Positions 23,601 to 33,026 of a stretch of DNA of 64,000 nucleotides are shown here, piece by piece. The DNA lies in contig JAEUQE010000004.1 of the NCBI GenBank assembly GCA_016789785.1, forward strand, positions 1 through 64,000. The letters run 5' to 3'. Made by a program: the position numbers and the translations under genes. The notes beneath the pieces are model-generated. The model did not search any database and was not told where the DNA came from. It saw only the letters and a list, made by a program, of their open reading frames with translations. Source of the DNA: Bryobacterales bacterium. GTDB lineage: Bacteria > Acidobacteriota > Terriglobia > Bryobacterales > Bryobacteraceae. How positions within the stretch are numbered: position 1 is the first letter of the stretch; every line of letters begins with the position of its first letter.

Positions 23601-25544
23601 TCAGGGTGTCACCAGCCCGCGAATAAGGAAAACAGCCATTTGCCCGCGTGTCGTTGGACTCGCAGTGCAATATGTGGTTGGCCCGCAGCCGGAGGTGATC
23701 CCCAAGTCTTTCATCTTCTGGACATAGGAGAAGAAAGGATCGGTCGCGGGGACGTCGGTGAAATAAGGCGTTGTCTCGTGCGAGAGCGGCTGTCCAGCGG
23801 TAATGCCGAGCCTGGCTCGCACGATAAATGCGGCCATTTGACCGCGCGTGACCTCGCTGTTTGGACAATAGGCCGTAGTGGAACAGCCTGTCGTGATGCC
23901 CAGTTCCCGGAGCTTCTGGATGTACCGGAAAAACTGATGTGAGCTTGGAACATCCGTGAAATAGGGCTCCGTCCGATGGGTGAAGGTATCCCCCATCAAG
24001 GAACGGATGATGAAGACCGCCATCTGGCCTCGCGTTGTTTGAGCGTCAGGGCAGTACTGGGTTGAGTTGCAGCCTGACGTAATGCCTTTTTCCTTCATCA
24101 GCCAGATGTAGTCCGCGAACTGGTGTGCCAACGGGATATCCTGAAACACCTGGACTGGATTGGGACTCGCTTGCAGGACTTGCGTCACCTTTCCCGCGAT
24201 GGAGAACGAGCCGGTTCGTGGCAAGGTCCCAGCATTGGGCATCAGGAGGAGTCGCGCCGCGCCACTCCCCGAGTCCGCCGCCGGGACAGCCAGTATCCAG
24301 TCCGCGGATTCAGCGGGCGTCCACTGGCACCCCGCGGCCGTGACTACACTCACCGAATCCGAACCGCCCTGTGCAGTCACTGACTTGTTCTGCGAACTCA
24401 ACCGAACACTGCACGCCCCGCTGGCCTGATTGACCACGAACTCTGATCCCGCGATGGTCAGTATTCCGGAACGCGCGGCCCCCGTATGGTTCGGATCCGC
24501 GGAGTAACGTATGGTCGCCCTCCCCGTACCCGAGACTCCAGAGGTAATCCTCAGCCAATTGGAATTACTGGAGGCAGTCCAGGCACAGCCCGCCGCAATA
24601 TTCAGTGTCACGCTCTCTGAATCGCCGCCGCCCGGCATGGACGCGCTTTCCTTGTCAAGCTGATCGGCACATGTCTCGTCCGACGCAAGTGTGTAGTGCC
24701 ATCCTGGCAGTTCGAAGCGAACCGGGTCGCTGGTCCCAGTGACTGCGCTAAGTTGCTCGTCGCTTCCTTTTTCACCTAGGAATACAAGGGCCGGTCTATC
24801 CATTTCAGGAACCTTTGCGCTAGCAACTGCGATGTCGGGGCGTTCCAGATTCGCGGTAGCGCCAACGAGAACCGAATATGTGAGCGTACAGGGCCGGTCG
24901 AGGCGGCAACCCTCGAACCTAATCTTCGGTATTTCGAGAACGCCTACGTATTCACCATTGGCTTCCTTAAAGACCTCCGTAGATATGCTAGGAACGGGCG
25001 GGACACCGTTGATACGTTCGATCTGCAGCCTTATGTACACAGCTCCAAGGCCATCGCTAAGCCCGGAGATATCGATTGCGTACGTCTGACGAAAGAGGAT
25101 CTCTATCGTCGTATTGGAACCTCTAAGCGGATACAAATTTTTCAAGGTGTTTCGAAACTGACCCCTCACGTTTGAGCCGGCCCCTGTACCCGACCCTATG
25201 CGTGATCCGTCAACGATCGCGCGAGCTCTCAGGCTTATCTTTTTGATAGCGACATCACCATAGGCTTTCGCGAAAGTCGCCCCGAGTATATATACCGGAC
25301 AGCGGCTTGGGCCAACTTGAACATGGGGGCGGACGCGCTTTCCATTTGTGTCGAATTTCTCGTTCGGGTTATACGAGTCGGACCAGGGATCCCAAGGCGG
25401 CTGGGCGCCTATGCAAGTTTGCCCCGCACCGGCACTGCCCATCGTGAACACGTCCTGGCCAACAGCCGCAATAGGAGTCAGCAGAGTCAGCAGCACTACT
25501 GCCAGCAACATGAACCGTTGCGCGGGCCCTATCTTTAGAAGCAT
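23601..25544 (-). CDS. Secreted BACON and triple-SLH protein
   Basis: A 647-residue exported protein. After a signal peptide (LLAVVLLTLLTPIAAVGQ) comes a unique beta-rich part of about 280 residues, two BACON-type domains (VTLNIAAGCAWTASSNSNWL; VSVVTAAGCQWTPAESADWI) and three SLH-like repeats, each with the pattern F-x-D-V/I-P, then a KELGITSGC-type block and TTRGQMAVFI (for example ITTGCSTTAYCPNSEVTRGQ). SLH-type repeats often tie proteins to the cell surface, and BACON domains are glycan- or mucin-linked. ATG 25544 has GGAG 8 bases before it. It ends the run of three Soli_cterm genes. Confidence 0.8.
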   Translation of the reverse strand: MLLKIGPAQRFMLLAVVLLTLLTPIAAVGQDVFTMGSAGAGQTCIGAQPPWDPWSDSYNPNEKFDTNGKRVRPHVQVGPSRCPVYILGATFAKAYGDVAIKKISLRARAIVDGSRIGSGTGAGSNVRGQFRNTLKNLYPLRGSNTTIEILFRQTYAIDISGLSDGLGAVYIRLQIERINGVPPVPSISTEVFKEANGEYVGVLEIPKIRFEGCRLDRPCTLTYSVLVGATANLERPDIAVASAKVPEMDRPALVFLGEKGSDEQLSAVTGTSDPVRFELPGWHYTLASDETCADQLDKESASMPGGGDSESVTLNIAAGCAWTASSNSNWLRITSGVSGTGRATIRYSADPNHTGAARSGILTIAGSEFVVNQASGACSVRLSSQNKSVTAQGGSDSVSVVTAAGCQWTPAESADWILAVPAADSGSGAARLLLMPNAGTLPRTGSFSIAGKVTQVLQASPNPVQVFQDIPLAHQFADYIWLMKEKGITSGCNSTQYCPDAQTTRGQMAVFIIRSLMGDTFTHRTEPYFTDVPSSHQFFRYIQKLRELGITTGCSTTAYCPNSEVTRGQMAAFIVRARLGITAGQPLSHETTPYFTDVPATDPFFSYVQKMKDLGITSGCGPTTYCTASPTTRGQMAVFLIRGLVTP

Positions 25545-25611
25545 AGAAATGTCTCCGTAGTTTCGAATGTGGGTAATCTCCCTCTCGGCAGTCCCGATCA
25601 GGGGCATTGCA

Positions 25612-26571
25612 TCAGCGGGCAGCTACTGGAATCGTCACCGCGGATCCGGGGATCCACATGACGTTCACTTGCAGGCTAGCCGTTCCCGTACTGGCGCCGG
25701 AAGGCACTTGAAAGTCCACCCGGTATAGGTTCCGTTCCCCTGGCCAGCCAATCTTGTTGATCGCTGGCAACTCGTTGCCGTTGAAGACAACAGTCACCGG
25801 CCCGTTGACTTCCTGCAGAGGCGAACTCGTGAAGGTTTCGGCGCCCGGAGGCAGTAAGTTCGGCTTAACAGGCCCCAGTCCAGTCGCCGCGATCGTAAGC
25901 GTCTCGCCAGGCCGCGCCGGGTTCGCCGCCGTCACTTGTGAGAAATCGGAGTGATAGACTGCCGGTCCGTCCACCGTCATCTGGACGCCGGGCCGCACCT
26001 TCGGATAAAGGAGGTAGTTCGCCGTGAAGCGCCCGCCGCCATGCATGCGCCGGTTAGCCGGATCTTCCGCGATGGTCGCGATGCGATTGGGCGTCGTCGT
26101 TACGCCGGAAATGTGAACGCCGGTTGCGCCGAAAAAGCCGGCCAAGCCTCCGGTGACCGTGTGACCTTGAGCGGATCCGCTATCCCGAATCATGCCCAGG
26201 AAGGTTCCGTCCTGCGCGAAGATCTGCCAGGTGCAGAAGAATGTCGCCCCACTGTCGACTTCGGCGATGAACTGCCCCGGTTGCGGGGACGCCCGATAGG
26301 TTGTCGTGTGGGTATAGCTGGAGGACCAGATACCCTTCGCGGGCTTTCCGTTGATGGCCACGATATCTCCGACATTGATGCCGCTGACAAACGGGATCTG
26401 CTCGCTGGTGGCGACCGGCCCGGATTCCTTTCCGTGCTTGGTCACATCGGAGACGTTCCCTCGGTACAGGACGGCATTCTCTACCGAGATTGCCAGCAAA
26501 ACCGGCTCCTCGACGGATTGCGCCATCAACGTGGCGCCGCCAAACAGGGCGAACAGGAAAGCATGCTTCAT
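25612..26571 (-). CDS. Secreted Soli_cterm protein, paralogue A
   Basis: A 319-residue exported protein, last of three tandem paralogues. The signal peptide ends at TLMAQS. The N-terminal part contains VTGGLAGFFGATGVHI, reminiscent of the allene-oxide-cyclase/dirigent barrel, and EDPANRRMHGGGRFTANYLL. The C-terminal 95 residues (GETLTIAATGLGPVKPNLLP, then INKIGWPGERNLYRVDFQVP) match the Solibacter uncharacterized C-terminal domain. AAGGAG precedes ATG 26571. Function unknown; an extracellular binding role is inferred. Confidence 0.75.
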   Translation of the reverse strand: MKHAFLFALFGGATLMAQSVEEPVLLAISVENAVLYRGNVSDVTKHGKESGPVATSEQIPFVSGINVGDIVAINGKPAKGIWSSSYTHTTTYRASPQPGQFIAEVDSGATFFCTWQIFAQDGTFLGMIRDSGSAQGHTVTGGLAGFFGATGVHISGVTTTPNRIATIAEDPANRRMHGGGRFTANYLLYPKVRPGVQMTVDGPAVYHSDFSQVTAANPARPGETLTIAATGLGPVKPNLLPPGAETFTSSPLQEVNGPVTVVFNGNELPAINKIGWPGERNLYRVDFQVPSGASTGTASLQVNVMWIPGSAVTIPVAAR

Positions 26572-26697
26572 AGGTTTCTCCTTGAAAATTTGCATTGCCT
26601 TTCAGAGGACTCAATCTGCCGTGGGTGGTCGACTGCCGAGGACCAAACGGTAACGAACGGCCTTCCAACTAGAAGCGGGATCCAACTAGAAGTGCGA

Positions 26698-27627
26698 TTA
26701 CCGCACCGGAAGATTGAAAACCGCGCCTGGAAGATAAGCGCCGTTCACCTGCACCTTCGCAGTGCCTGGTGTAGCGCCCGACGGCACTCGGATATCAACG
26801 CGGTACTCGTCCCGGGAACCCGGCCATCCGATGGCATTGATCACTTCGGCAGGCGCATCATTCACCAAAGCCTCGATGGGAGTCGACACGGGGCGGACCG
26901 GATCCTGCGGGAAGACTTGCCCGGCGGCTAACGAAGGCTGCACGGGCCACCCGGCTCGGACCTTCAACGTCAATACTTCGCCGGCGCGCGCCGGCCGGTC
27001 GGTGGTTACTGGGGTGAAGTCCGAGTGAAAGGCTGAGATGACATTCGGCAGCAGGGCGCCCGATAGATGGATTCCCATCGTCATCGATCCTCCGCCGTTC
27101 ACTCGCCGCCGGGTCGGATCTTCCTGCATGGAGGCGGTCCGCAGATTACTGGAGCCGACGTTTGCCCCCTGTCCACGCACCCCGAAATAAGGGCCCGTAC
27201 CCCCAAGCACCGCCAGCACCCCCGCCCCCGCCGGCGCCCCTGGGGCGGACGCGCCCGCGCCCATCCAGAACCCGTAGAGAGCGCCTACCTGCGCTCTGTC
27301 GGGCGTCATGATCTCCAGCGTCATCGGGTGCATCTGGTTGCGGGCGAAGTCGGCATTGATTAACCCGATCACGGTGCCTTGCGCGAAGAATGTGCCAGCC
27401 GCGGGTTTCCCACCGACCGAGACGATGTCGGCAATGATCGCGTACCTGCGCAACGGGAACCCAAGTTGGGGGTCAGCGGGAACCGGGCCCGGCAGGGTTC
27501 CAAACTTGGTGGCATCGCCATGCTGGTCCACGTAGAACACCATGTTTTCCAGCTGGATGTTCGTCGTGATCTCCGGAGTAACCTGGCACATCGCCAGTGC
27601 CGGAATTAAGAAAAGCAATCGTCTCAT
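26698..27627 (-). CDS. Secreted Soli_cterm protein, paralogue B
   Basis: A 309-residue exported protein with the same plan as its neighbours: signal peptide (LLFLIPALAMC), barrel-like N-terminal part with VLGGTGPYFGVRGQ and EDPTRRRVNGGGSMTMGIHL, and C-terminal GEVLTLKVRAGWPVQPSLAA with INAIGWPGSRDEYRVDIRVP. ATG 27627 is used because AGGAG is 7 bases upstream; the in-frame TTG at 27633 is too close to it. The end of its C-terminal domain lacks the ATGLGP block seen in the other two. Confidence 0.75.
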   Translation of the reverse strand: MRRLLFLIPALAMCQVTPEITTNIQLENMVFYVDQHGDATKFGTLPGPVPADPQLGFPLRRYAIIADIVSVGGKPAAGTFFAQGTVIGLINADFARNQMHPMTLEIMTPDRAQVGALYGFWMGAGASAPGAPAGAGVLAVLGGTGPYFGVRGQGANVGSSNLRTASMQEDPTRRRVNGGGSMTMGIHLSGALLPNVISAFHSDFTPVTTDRPARAGEVLTLKVRAGWPVQPSLAAGQVFPQDPVRPVSTPIEALVNDAPAEVINAIGWPGSRDEYRVDIRVPSGATPGTAKVQVNGAYLPGAVFNLPVR

Positions 27628-27910
27628 CTTCAATCTCCTCTGTTCTGGGCTTTTGGTTTCACAGGGCCCTCAACTGGCGTCCGAGAAACGGACCCGCCGG
27701 CCGATGCTGCGTACACGTGCACGGATGCCATCCCTTTCGCAGGTCCCTTGCTTCTTGAAACATCCGGTGCAACTTGTCCGAGCCCAAGAAATGGAAACAA
27801 CAGAATCCATCGCTTCGTATGCTCCTCGGATTTTCGACGCACAAGTCAACTCCAATTTCATGATCCGGAGTGGATGTAGTTCCGGCCTGCCGACGGTCAT
27901 CCTGATGCGA

Positions 27911-28858
27911 TTACTCGATGCGAATCTGGATTTCCTCCGAAGATATCCACGCAGATGTCAGCCGCACGACCGCTTGACCCGCCGGCACCCCGGCCGGCAC
28001 GCGGAAATCGACTCGGTAGGTGTCCAGGGTCCCGGGCCAACCGATCTTACTCACCACCTCGGCAGGTATGCCGTTGATCGTCACCTCTACTGGTGCGTTG
28101 ACCTCCTCAAACGGTGCCTCAGCCGCGAACGGCTTGACGCCTGGTGGAATCAACAAAGGCAGCGTGGGCCCCAGACCCTTGGCTTTCATAACCAGCAACT
28201 CGCCCGCCCGGGCTAGTTTGGCGTTGCTCACCTGATCGAAACCAGCGCCGTGGAAGACTGCCGGTCCCTCAGGTTGAGATACGATTTCAGGCCAGAACCG
28301 GGGCACGACATAGAAGGTCGCCTTGCCACTTCCGCCGCCATTGATTCGCCGCATTGAGGGGTCTTCGGCGACTGAAGTCGACCGTGAAGTCCCGGTCGAA
28401 ACATGCTCACCGGTCAAGCCAAAGTACGCCCCGGCACCCCCGAGCACCGCATGGGGAAAGAAGCCGCCGTCCACCAATCTGCCCACAAACCGGCCGTCCG
28501 CCGAAAGCAACTCCCAATTGCATTGCTGCCTGCCCTGGTTAATCACCGTGTCCGCGATGCCGAATCCGGGCCGGGGAGCCGGGCTGAAGCCCATTCGCGT
28601 GGCGCACGTCATATGGAGGCCCTTCGCCGTCCGGCCATTGATCGCCACGATGTCCTCAACCAGGCAATAATCAAAGAACGCTCTGTCGATGGTTACCGGC
28701 ACGGGCGTGGCGCTCACGGCGCGCTTGTCGGCATCCGCAACGTCGTAGCGGTACACAACGGCGTTCGCTACGTCGATTTCCAGCACCGCCACGCGCTGGG
28801 CGGTGGCAATGCCGACAGCAAAGAGAGCAATCATCATCGATCGCAACTGAATGTTCAT
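27911..28858 (-). CDS. Secreted Soli_cterm protein, paralogue C
   Basis: A 315-residue exported protein and first of the three tandem genes. Signal peptide MMIALFAVGIATAQ; N-terminal VLGGAGAYFGLTGEHVS and EDPSMRRINGGGSGKATFYV; C-terminal GELLVMKAKGLGPTLPLLIP and VSKIGWPGTLDTYRVDFRVP. The three genes share the block EDPxxRRxxGGG. They are transcribed away from the sigma-factor gene at 29086, so the 28859-29085 gap holds both promoters. Confidence 0.75.
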   Translation of the reverse strand: MNIQLRSMMIALFAVGIATAQRVAVLEIDVANAVVYRYDVADADKRAVSATPVPVTIDRAFFDYCLVEDIVAINGRTAKGLHMTCATRMGFSPAPRPGFGIADTVINQGRQQCNWELLSADGRFVGRLVDGGFFPHAVLGGAGAYFGLTGEHVSTGTSRSTSVAEDPSMRRINGGGSGKATFYVVPRFWPEIVSQPEGPAVFHGAGFDQVSNAKLARAGELLVMKAKGLGPTLPLLIPPGVKPFAAEAPFEEVNAPVEVTINGIPAEVVSKIGWPGTLDTYRVDFRVPAGVPAGQAVVRLTSAWISSEEIQIRIE

Positions 28859-29085
28859 AGAGTCATCGCTTTCCGAAATGCTAGTGGCGCATACGGCAGA
28901 GAGGCCCCTCAGGTCTTTCGAAGTAATGGAAAGAAACTGCCTCCGCTGGGAGTGGCGGGAACCGGCTGAAAACCGGACCAGTCTTTTTTGATCTTCAAAA
29001 GGCCGTGGGAGCGGCCGGTCGACCTCCATGTGGCGCACCCGCGATTTGAGATCGCCAACCCAGATGAGATAGACTGTGCGAGCGC

Positions 29086-29694
29086 ATGCAGAAGGACAGG
29101 AGTGGCGAAATCACAGCACTGCTCCATGCATGGAGTTCCGGTGACCGGAAGGCGATCGAGAATCTGACCCCGCTGATTTACAATGAGCTGCGCCGCCTCG
29201 CCCGCCACCATATGCAACGCGAACGTGGCGGTCATACCCTGGGAGCTACCGGCCTGGTGCATGAAGCCTTCCTTCGGCTGCTGGATGAGAGCCGCGTTTC
29301 CTACCGCGACCGGCTTCACTTCTTCGGCGCCGCCGCCGGTGTCATGCGCCGCGTCCTGATCGACTATGCCCGTGCTCGCCGGTGCTCCAAACGCGGCGGA
29401 GACGCGATTCGTGTCACCCTCGACGAAGCGCTTCAGGTCTCCGGCGGGCCGCCCGATCTCTTGCTGATCGACGACTGTCTTCGGCGCCTTTCCGCGCTCG
29501 ATGAGCGTCAAGGCCGCATCGTGGAGCTTCGCTTCTTCGGCGGGCTTTCCATCGAGGAAACGGCGGAATTGCAGGGCATATCTCCCATGACAGTGAAACG
29601 CGAGTGGTCCGTCGCACGGGCCTGGCTGTTTCGAGAGATGGGTCGTCCCAACACCAAGCCGCATCGGGCGGGGAAGCCCGATCAACTGGGTTGA
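29086..29694 (+). CDS. ECF-type sigma factor (Sig-70_X6 group)
   Basis: A 202-residue sigma factor. Region 2 (LTPLIYNELRRLARHHMQRE and GLVHEAFLRLLD) and region 4 (GRIVELRFFGGLSIEETAEL, GISPMTVKREWSVARAWL) are those of the large Acidobacteria/Planctomycetes group often annotated Sig-70_X6. It directs RNA polymerase to a small set of genes. Only 12 bases separate it from a Ser/Thr kinase gene; members of this group are usually paired with such kinases, which are thought to control them in place of an anti-sigma factor. Confidence 0.88.
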   Translation: MQKDRSGEITALLHAWSSGDRKAIENLTPLIYNELRRLARHHMQRERGGHTLGATGLVHEAFLRLLDESRVSYRDRLHFFGAAAGVMRRVLIDYARARRCSKRGGDAIRVTLDEALQVSGGPPDLLLIDDCLRRLSALDERQGRIVELRFFGGLSIEETAELQGISPMTVKREWSVARAWLFREMGRPNTKPHRAGKPDQLG

Positions 29695-29706
29695 GGGAGG
29701 AATGCG

Positions 29707-32523
29707 ATGGAGCCGGCACGTTATCAACGCGTCACGCAGATCGTGGCCGATCTTCTCAACCTCGACACCCAGAGCCGTGGCGCCCGACTGTCTGCGTTGT
29801 GCGGTGACGACGCGCCCCTGCGCCGGGAAGTCGAGAGCCTGCTCAAGGCCCATGACGCCGCAGGCGGATTCCTGCTGGAACCTGCATATCTTCAAGAAGA
29901 TCCGGTCTCGCAAGAACAGTCGCCATCGCTTGTGGAGGGCCGGATCATTGGCCCCTATCAGGTCCTCGAATGCATTGGCGTTGGAGGGATGGGCGAGGTG
30001 TACCGCGCGCGCGATACCAGACTTCACCGGGATGTCGCCCTGAAGGCGCTGCCGCAAGAGTTTTTTGGCGATGCGGAGCGGCTTGAGCGCCTCCGCCATG
30101 AAGCGCGCACACTGGCTGCTCTGAGCCATCCCAATATCTCCGTCATCTATAGCATCGAAGAGTTCGCTGACGGAATCTGTCTGGCTCTTGAACTGGTGGA
30201 TGGGGACAAGCCCGAAGGTCCGCTGCCCGTTGATCAGGCGATCAGCTACGCCTCGCAGATTGCCGAGGCGATCGAGGCTGCGCATGAAAAGGGCATCGTG
30301 CACCGGGACCTCAAGCCGGCCAACATCAAGGTGACACCGCAAGGTAGAGTCAAGGTGCTCGATTTCGGTTTGGCGAAAGTGCTCATGGGCGCCGGCCGCA
30401 TGGAGGAGCGTCGCCCCGAGAGGACCCCCTTGAGCCAGACGCACTCGTTGGAAGGCAGGATCGTGGGGACTCCACCCTATTTGAGTCCCGAGCAAGCTAG
30501 AGGACAACCAGTCGACCATCGCACCGATATCTGGGCGTTCGGCTGCCTATTGTATGAACTGCTCACCGGGAAACGCGCCTTTTGCGGAGAGACCGCCGCT
30601 GCTACGATCAGCGCCATCCTGGAACGTGAGCCGGACTGGACCAGGATTCCAGCCAAGACTCCCGCGGCCGTTCGCGAGCTGATCCGCGGCTGTCTTCGGA
30701 AGGAGACTGCCTCGCGTGTGCAGAGCATGGCCGAGGTACGCGCCGCGCTTGCACGCGGGCAGCGGAAGAGTTCCCCTTGGCGGGTGGCCGCCCTCGCCTT
30801 CGTAGCAGTTGCCGCGGTGACGATCACCGCGCTGGTCGCCGGGCGTCCTGGCGGCGTGGCACGAACAAGTCCTGTTGAGGTGAAACTGCTCACCAGTTAC
30901 TCTGGGGCGGAGCAATTCCCGGCGATTAATGCCGATGGCAGCGCCGTGGCATTTGTCTGGACGGGTGTGAAGAATGACCAGACCGACCTCTATGTGCGTC
31001 GGATCGAGGGCGAATCGCCAGTGCGGCTTACTAACGACGCCGCTCTTGAGTGTTACCCATCCTGGTCGCCGGATGGCACCCTGATCGCCTTTCTGCACTG
31101 CGATGAGAACTTCGGCGGGATTCGGACGGAGGCAGAGGTGTACGTGGCCGGTTCCTCCCCCGGAGCAAAGCGAAGGGTCGGGAAAGTGTCGCTACAGGCA
31201 TACGACAACATCCCAGGGCTGGCGTGGATGCCCGACGGCAAACATCTCGTCGTGCGGAACCGGCCAAGCCACTCCGAGCCGATCGGCTTATTCACCCTCA
31301 GCATCGAGAGCGGGAGAATGCGGCAACTCACCGTCCCGCCAAAACCCTACGACGATGCGGCGCCGGCTGTATCGCCGGACGGCCGGACGCTGGCGTTCGT
31401 CCGCCAAGCTGCGGCGATGCGCGGCGACATTTTCATCCAGGATCTATCGGTCGACGGGAGTTCCGCCCGACGGGTTACCCACGATCAGGTGCGCATCTTC
31501 GGGATCACTTGGCGCTCGGCGAGCGATCTGATCTACCTCCCCGAGAGAGGAACGGCGCGCCGATTCTGGCGAGTGACGACGGATGGACGGCAACGAGAGC
31601 CGCTCGCGTGGGCCGGGCAGGTAGGTATACAGTTCTCTGCATCGCGCGACGGCCGGCGACTTATTTATTCGGACGTTTACATCGACACGGACATTGCGCG
31701 GGTCGATTTGGCGCACGCGCGTAAGGGCAGGCCACTCGATGCGGAAACGCTGATTACGTCCACGCAGTGGGATGGTTCTCCGCAGTATTCGCCGGACGGA
31801 AAGAGAATCGCTTTTGTATCGGCACGCAGCGGTCATCTCGAACTCTGGGTGGCGGACGCTGACGGGTCGAACCCCACACAGTTGACGTTCTGGAAGCGCT
31901 ATACCGGTTCCCCCCGGTGGTCCCCTGGCGGGGATGAAATCGCAGTGGACTCTCAGGATGGCGGGCACACCGACATATACGTGATAGACGTGAACAGGCG
32001 GGAGGGGAAAAAGATCACCTCGAGTGCGGGCAGGAACTTTCTGCCGAGTTGGTCGCGGGATGGGAAATGGGTCTACTTCACCTCGGACCGAAAGGACGGA
32101 CGTCAGGTTTGGAAAACCCTCGCTCATCCTGTAACGGGTACTGGCCAAGCCACGCAAATTACAAGGTCCGGAGCGCTTGCCGGTTGGGAGTCATTCGACG
32201 GCAAGCGGTTCTACTATCCGACCACCGGCACCCCCGCTTGCGTATCGATGGTTCCGGCGGAAGGAGGTGAGGAGACTGAAGTGGTTTGCCCACTCAGTTC
32301 CTGGATCTATTTGGCGATGTTTCGGGATGGCTTCTATTACGCTCCGCGTACGAGCCGTGAAGTCTGGTTTTACAACTTCGCTGACAGGCAAGGCCGGGAG
32401 GCGTTCGTCATGAAGGGAGGGGCAGGTGGCAGCTTCGCGGTTTCTCCGGATCGCAGGTGGCTGCTGGTCTCGCAAATAGACCTCCGGCGCGGGGATCTGT
32501 ACCTGGTTGATAACCTCAACTAA
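29707..32523 (+). CDS. Membrane Ser/Thr kinase with TolB-like propeller
   Basis: A 938-residue protein. The Hanks-type kinase domain (about 79-345) has GVGGMGEVYRA, ALKALP, the catalytic loop HRDLKPANIK (Asp201) and DFGLAK, followed by a GTPPYLSPEQ activation segment. One membrane helix (VAALAFVAVAAVTITALVAG) follows, then about 540 residues of TolB/PD40-type propeller repeats (YPSWSPDGTLIAFL, PQYSPDGKRIAFVSA, LPSWSRDGKWVYFTSD). A short N-terminal segment carries LLNLDTQSRGARLSALCGDD. It should sense something outside with the propeller and phosphorylate targets inside, probably including the sigma factor encoded just before it. Confidence 0.93.
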   Translation: MEPARYQRVTQIVADLLNLDTQSRGARLSALCGDDAPLRREVESLLKAHDAAGGFLLEPAYLQEDPVSQEQSPSLVEGRIIGPYQVLECIGVGGMGEVYRARDTRLHRDVALKALPQEFFGDAERLERLRHEARTLAALSHPNISVIYSIEEFADGICLALELVDGDKPEGPLPVDQAISYASQIAEAIEAAHEKGIVHRDLKPANIKVTPQGRVKVLDFGLAKVLMGAGRMEERRPERTPLSQTHSLEGRIVGTPPYLSPEQARGQPVDHRTDIWAFGCLLYELLTGKRAFCGETAAATISAILEREPDWTRIPAKTPAAVRELIRGCLRKETASRVQSMAEVRAALARGQRKSSPWRVAALAFVAVAAVTITALVAGRPGGVARTSPVEVKLLTSYSGAEQFPAINADGSAVAFVWTGVKNDQTDLYVRRIEGESPVRLTNDAALECYPSWSPDGTLIAFLHCDENFGGIRTEAEVYVAGSSPGAKRRVGKVSLQAYDNIPGLAWMPDGKHLVVRNRPSHSEPIGLFTLSIESGRMRQLTVPPKPYDDAAPAVSPDGRTLAFVRQAAAMRGDIFIQDLSVDGSSARRVTHDQVRIFGITWRSASDLIYLPERGTARRFWRVTTDGRQREPLAWAGQVGIQFSASRDGRRLIYSDVYIDTDIARVDLAHARKGRPLDAETLITSTQWDGSPQYSPDGKRIAFVSARSGHLELWVADADGSNPTQLTFWKRYTGSPRWSPGGDEIAVDSQDGGHTDIYVIDVNRREGKKITSSAGRNFLPSWSRDGKWVYFTSDRKDGRQVWKTLAHPVTGTGQATQITRSGALAGWESFDGKRFYYPTTGTPACVSMVPAEGGEETEVVCPLSSWIYLAMFRDGFYYAPRTSREVWFYNFADRQGREAFVMKGGAGGSFAVSPDRRWLLVSQIDLRRGDLYLVDNLN

Positions 32524-32579
32524 TCGCCGCCCGGAGCAACCGGATGCAACGAGGGCGCGGCCGGTTACAGACGGCGATT
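32522..32579 (+). terminator. Nested inverted repeats after the kinase gene
   Basis: AATCGCCG (32522-32529) pairs with CGGCGATT (32572-32579), and inside it AACCGG (32538-32543) pairs with CCGGTT (32561-32566). The structure overlaps the stop codon and has no T-run; it could serve as a weak terminator or 3' stabiliser. Confidence 0.4.
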
Positions 32580-32649
32580 GACTGATCCCGGCTCTCATGT
32601 TTCCGCCGTCCGAGACAGTCGTCTTCCCTGTTAAAGTTCGCGGTGGCCG

Positions 32650-32990
32650 CTTGGGCCACGGCGTACTCCAGATCGGGCAGTTCAACGCCAACGCGGCGGC
32701 GAGGATCGGTCAGTTCTCCGGATCACGGGCGGCTAGCCGCTTTCGGGCTTCGGCTTCGTGGTCCCTGTCAAGATCGAGACCGACGATCGTCCCGAGCGCA
32801 GCGAATGACCCGAGCGAGCGCAACGCGACCGCGGGATCGTCAGCGCGCTTGAGCACGAGTGCGCCAAGTGCTCTTCCGCTTCGGTGTACGCAGTTTCGGG
32901 AATGAAGAACGAGACGCAAGCGGTGTGCGATTCGAGTATGCCGTTAGCCGAGTATCCCGCGAATCAGGAGTCTTTGGCCGGCTTCGTCGA
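32650..32990 (-). pseudogene. Decayed PIN-domain toxin
   Basis: Read on the minus strand, one frame gives ANGILESHTACVSFFIPETA and YTEAEEHLA, another continues with LVLKRADDPAVALRSLGSF, TIVGLDLDRDHEAEARKRLA and RDPEN, then a TGA stands where Trp is expected, and the same frame goes on PILAAALALNCPIWS. This is the order of a PIN-family nuclease (…RDPxxWPxLAxALxLxCPIW). A frameshift, a nonsense change and loss of the C-terminus make it dead. It lies directly beyond the end of BrnTA copy 2. Confidence 0.65.
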
Positions 32991-33026
32991 TCCGGCCAGA
33001 GTAGCATCCGACTCCTGCTTGACCTG

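Noticed and set aside
28909..30519. 536-codon minus-strand frame across the sigma factor and kinase
   Set aside because: It runs antisense through two genes with clear motifs and has no recognisable domain.
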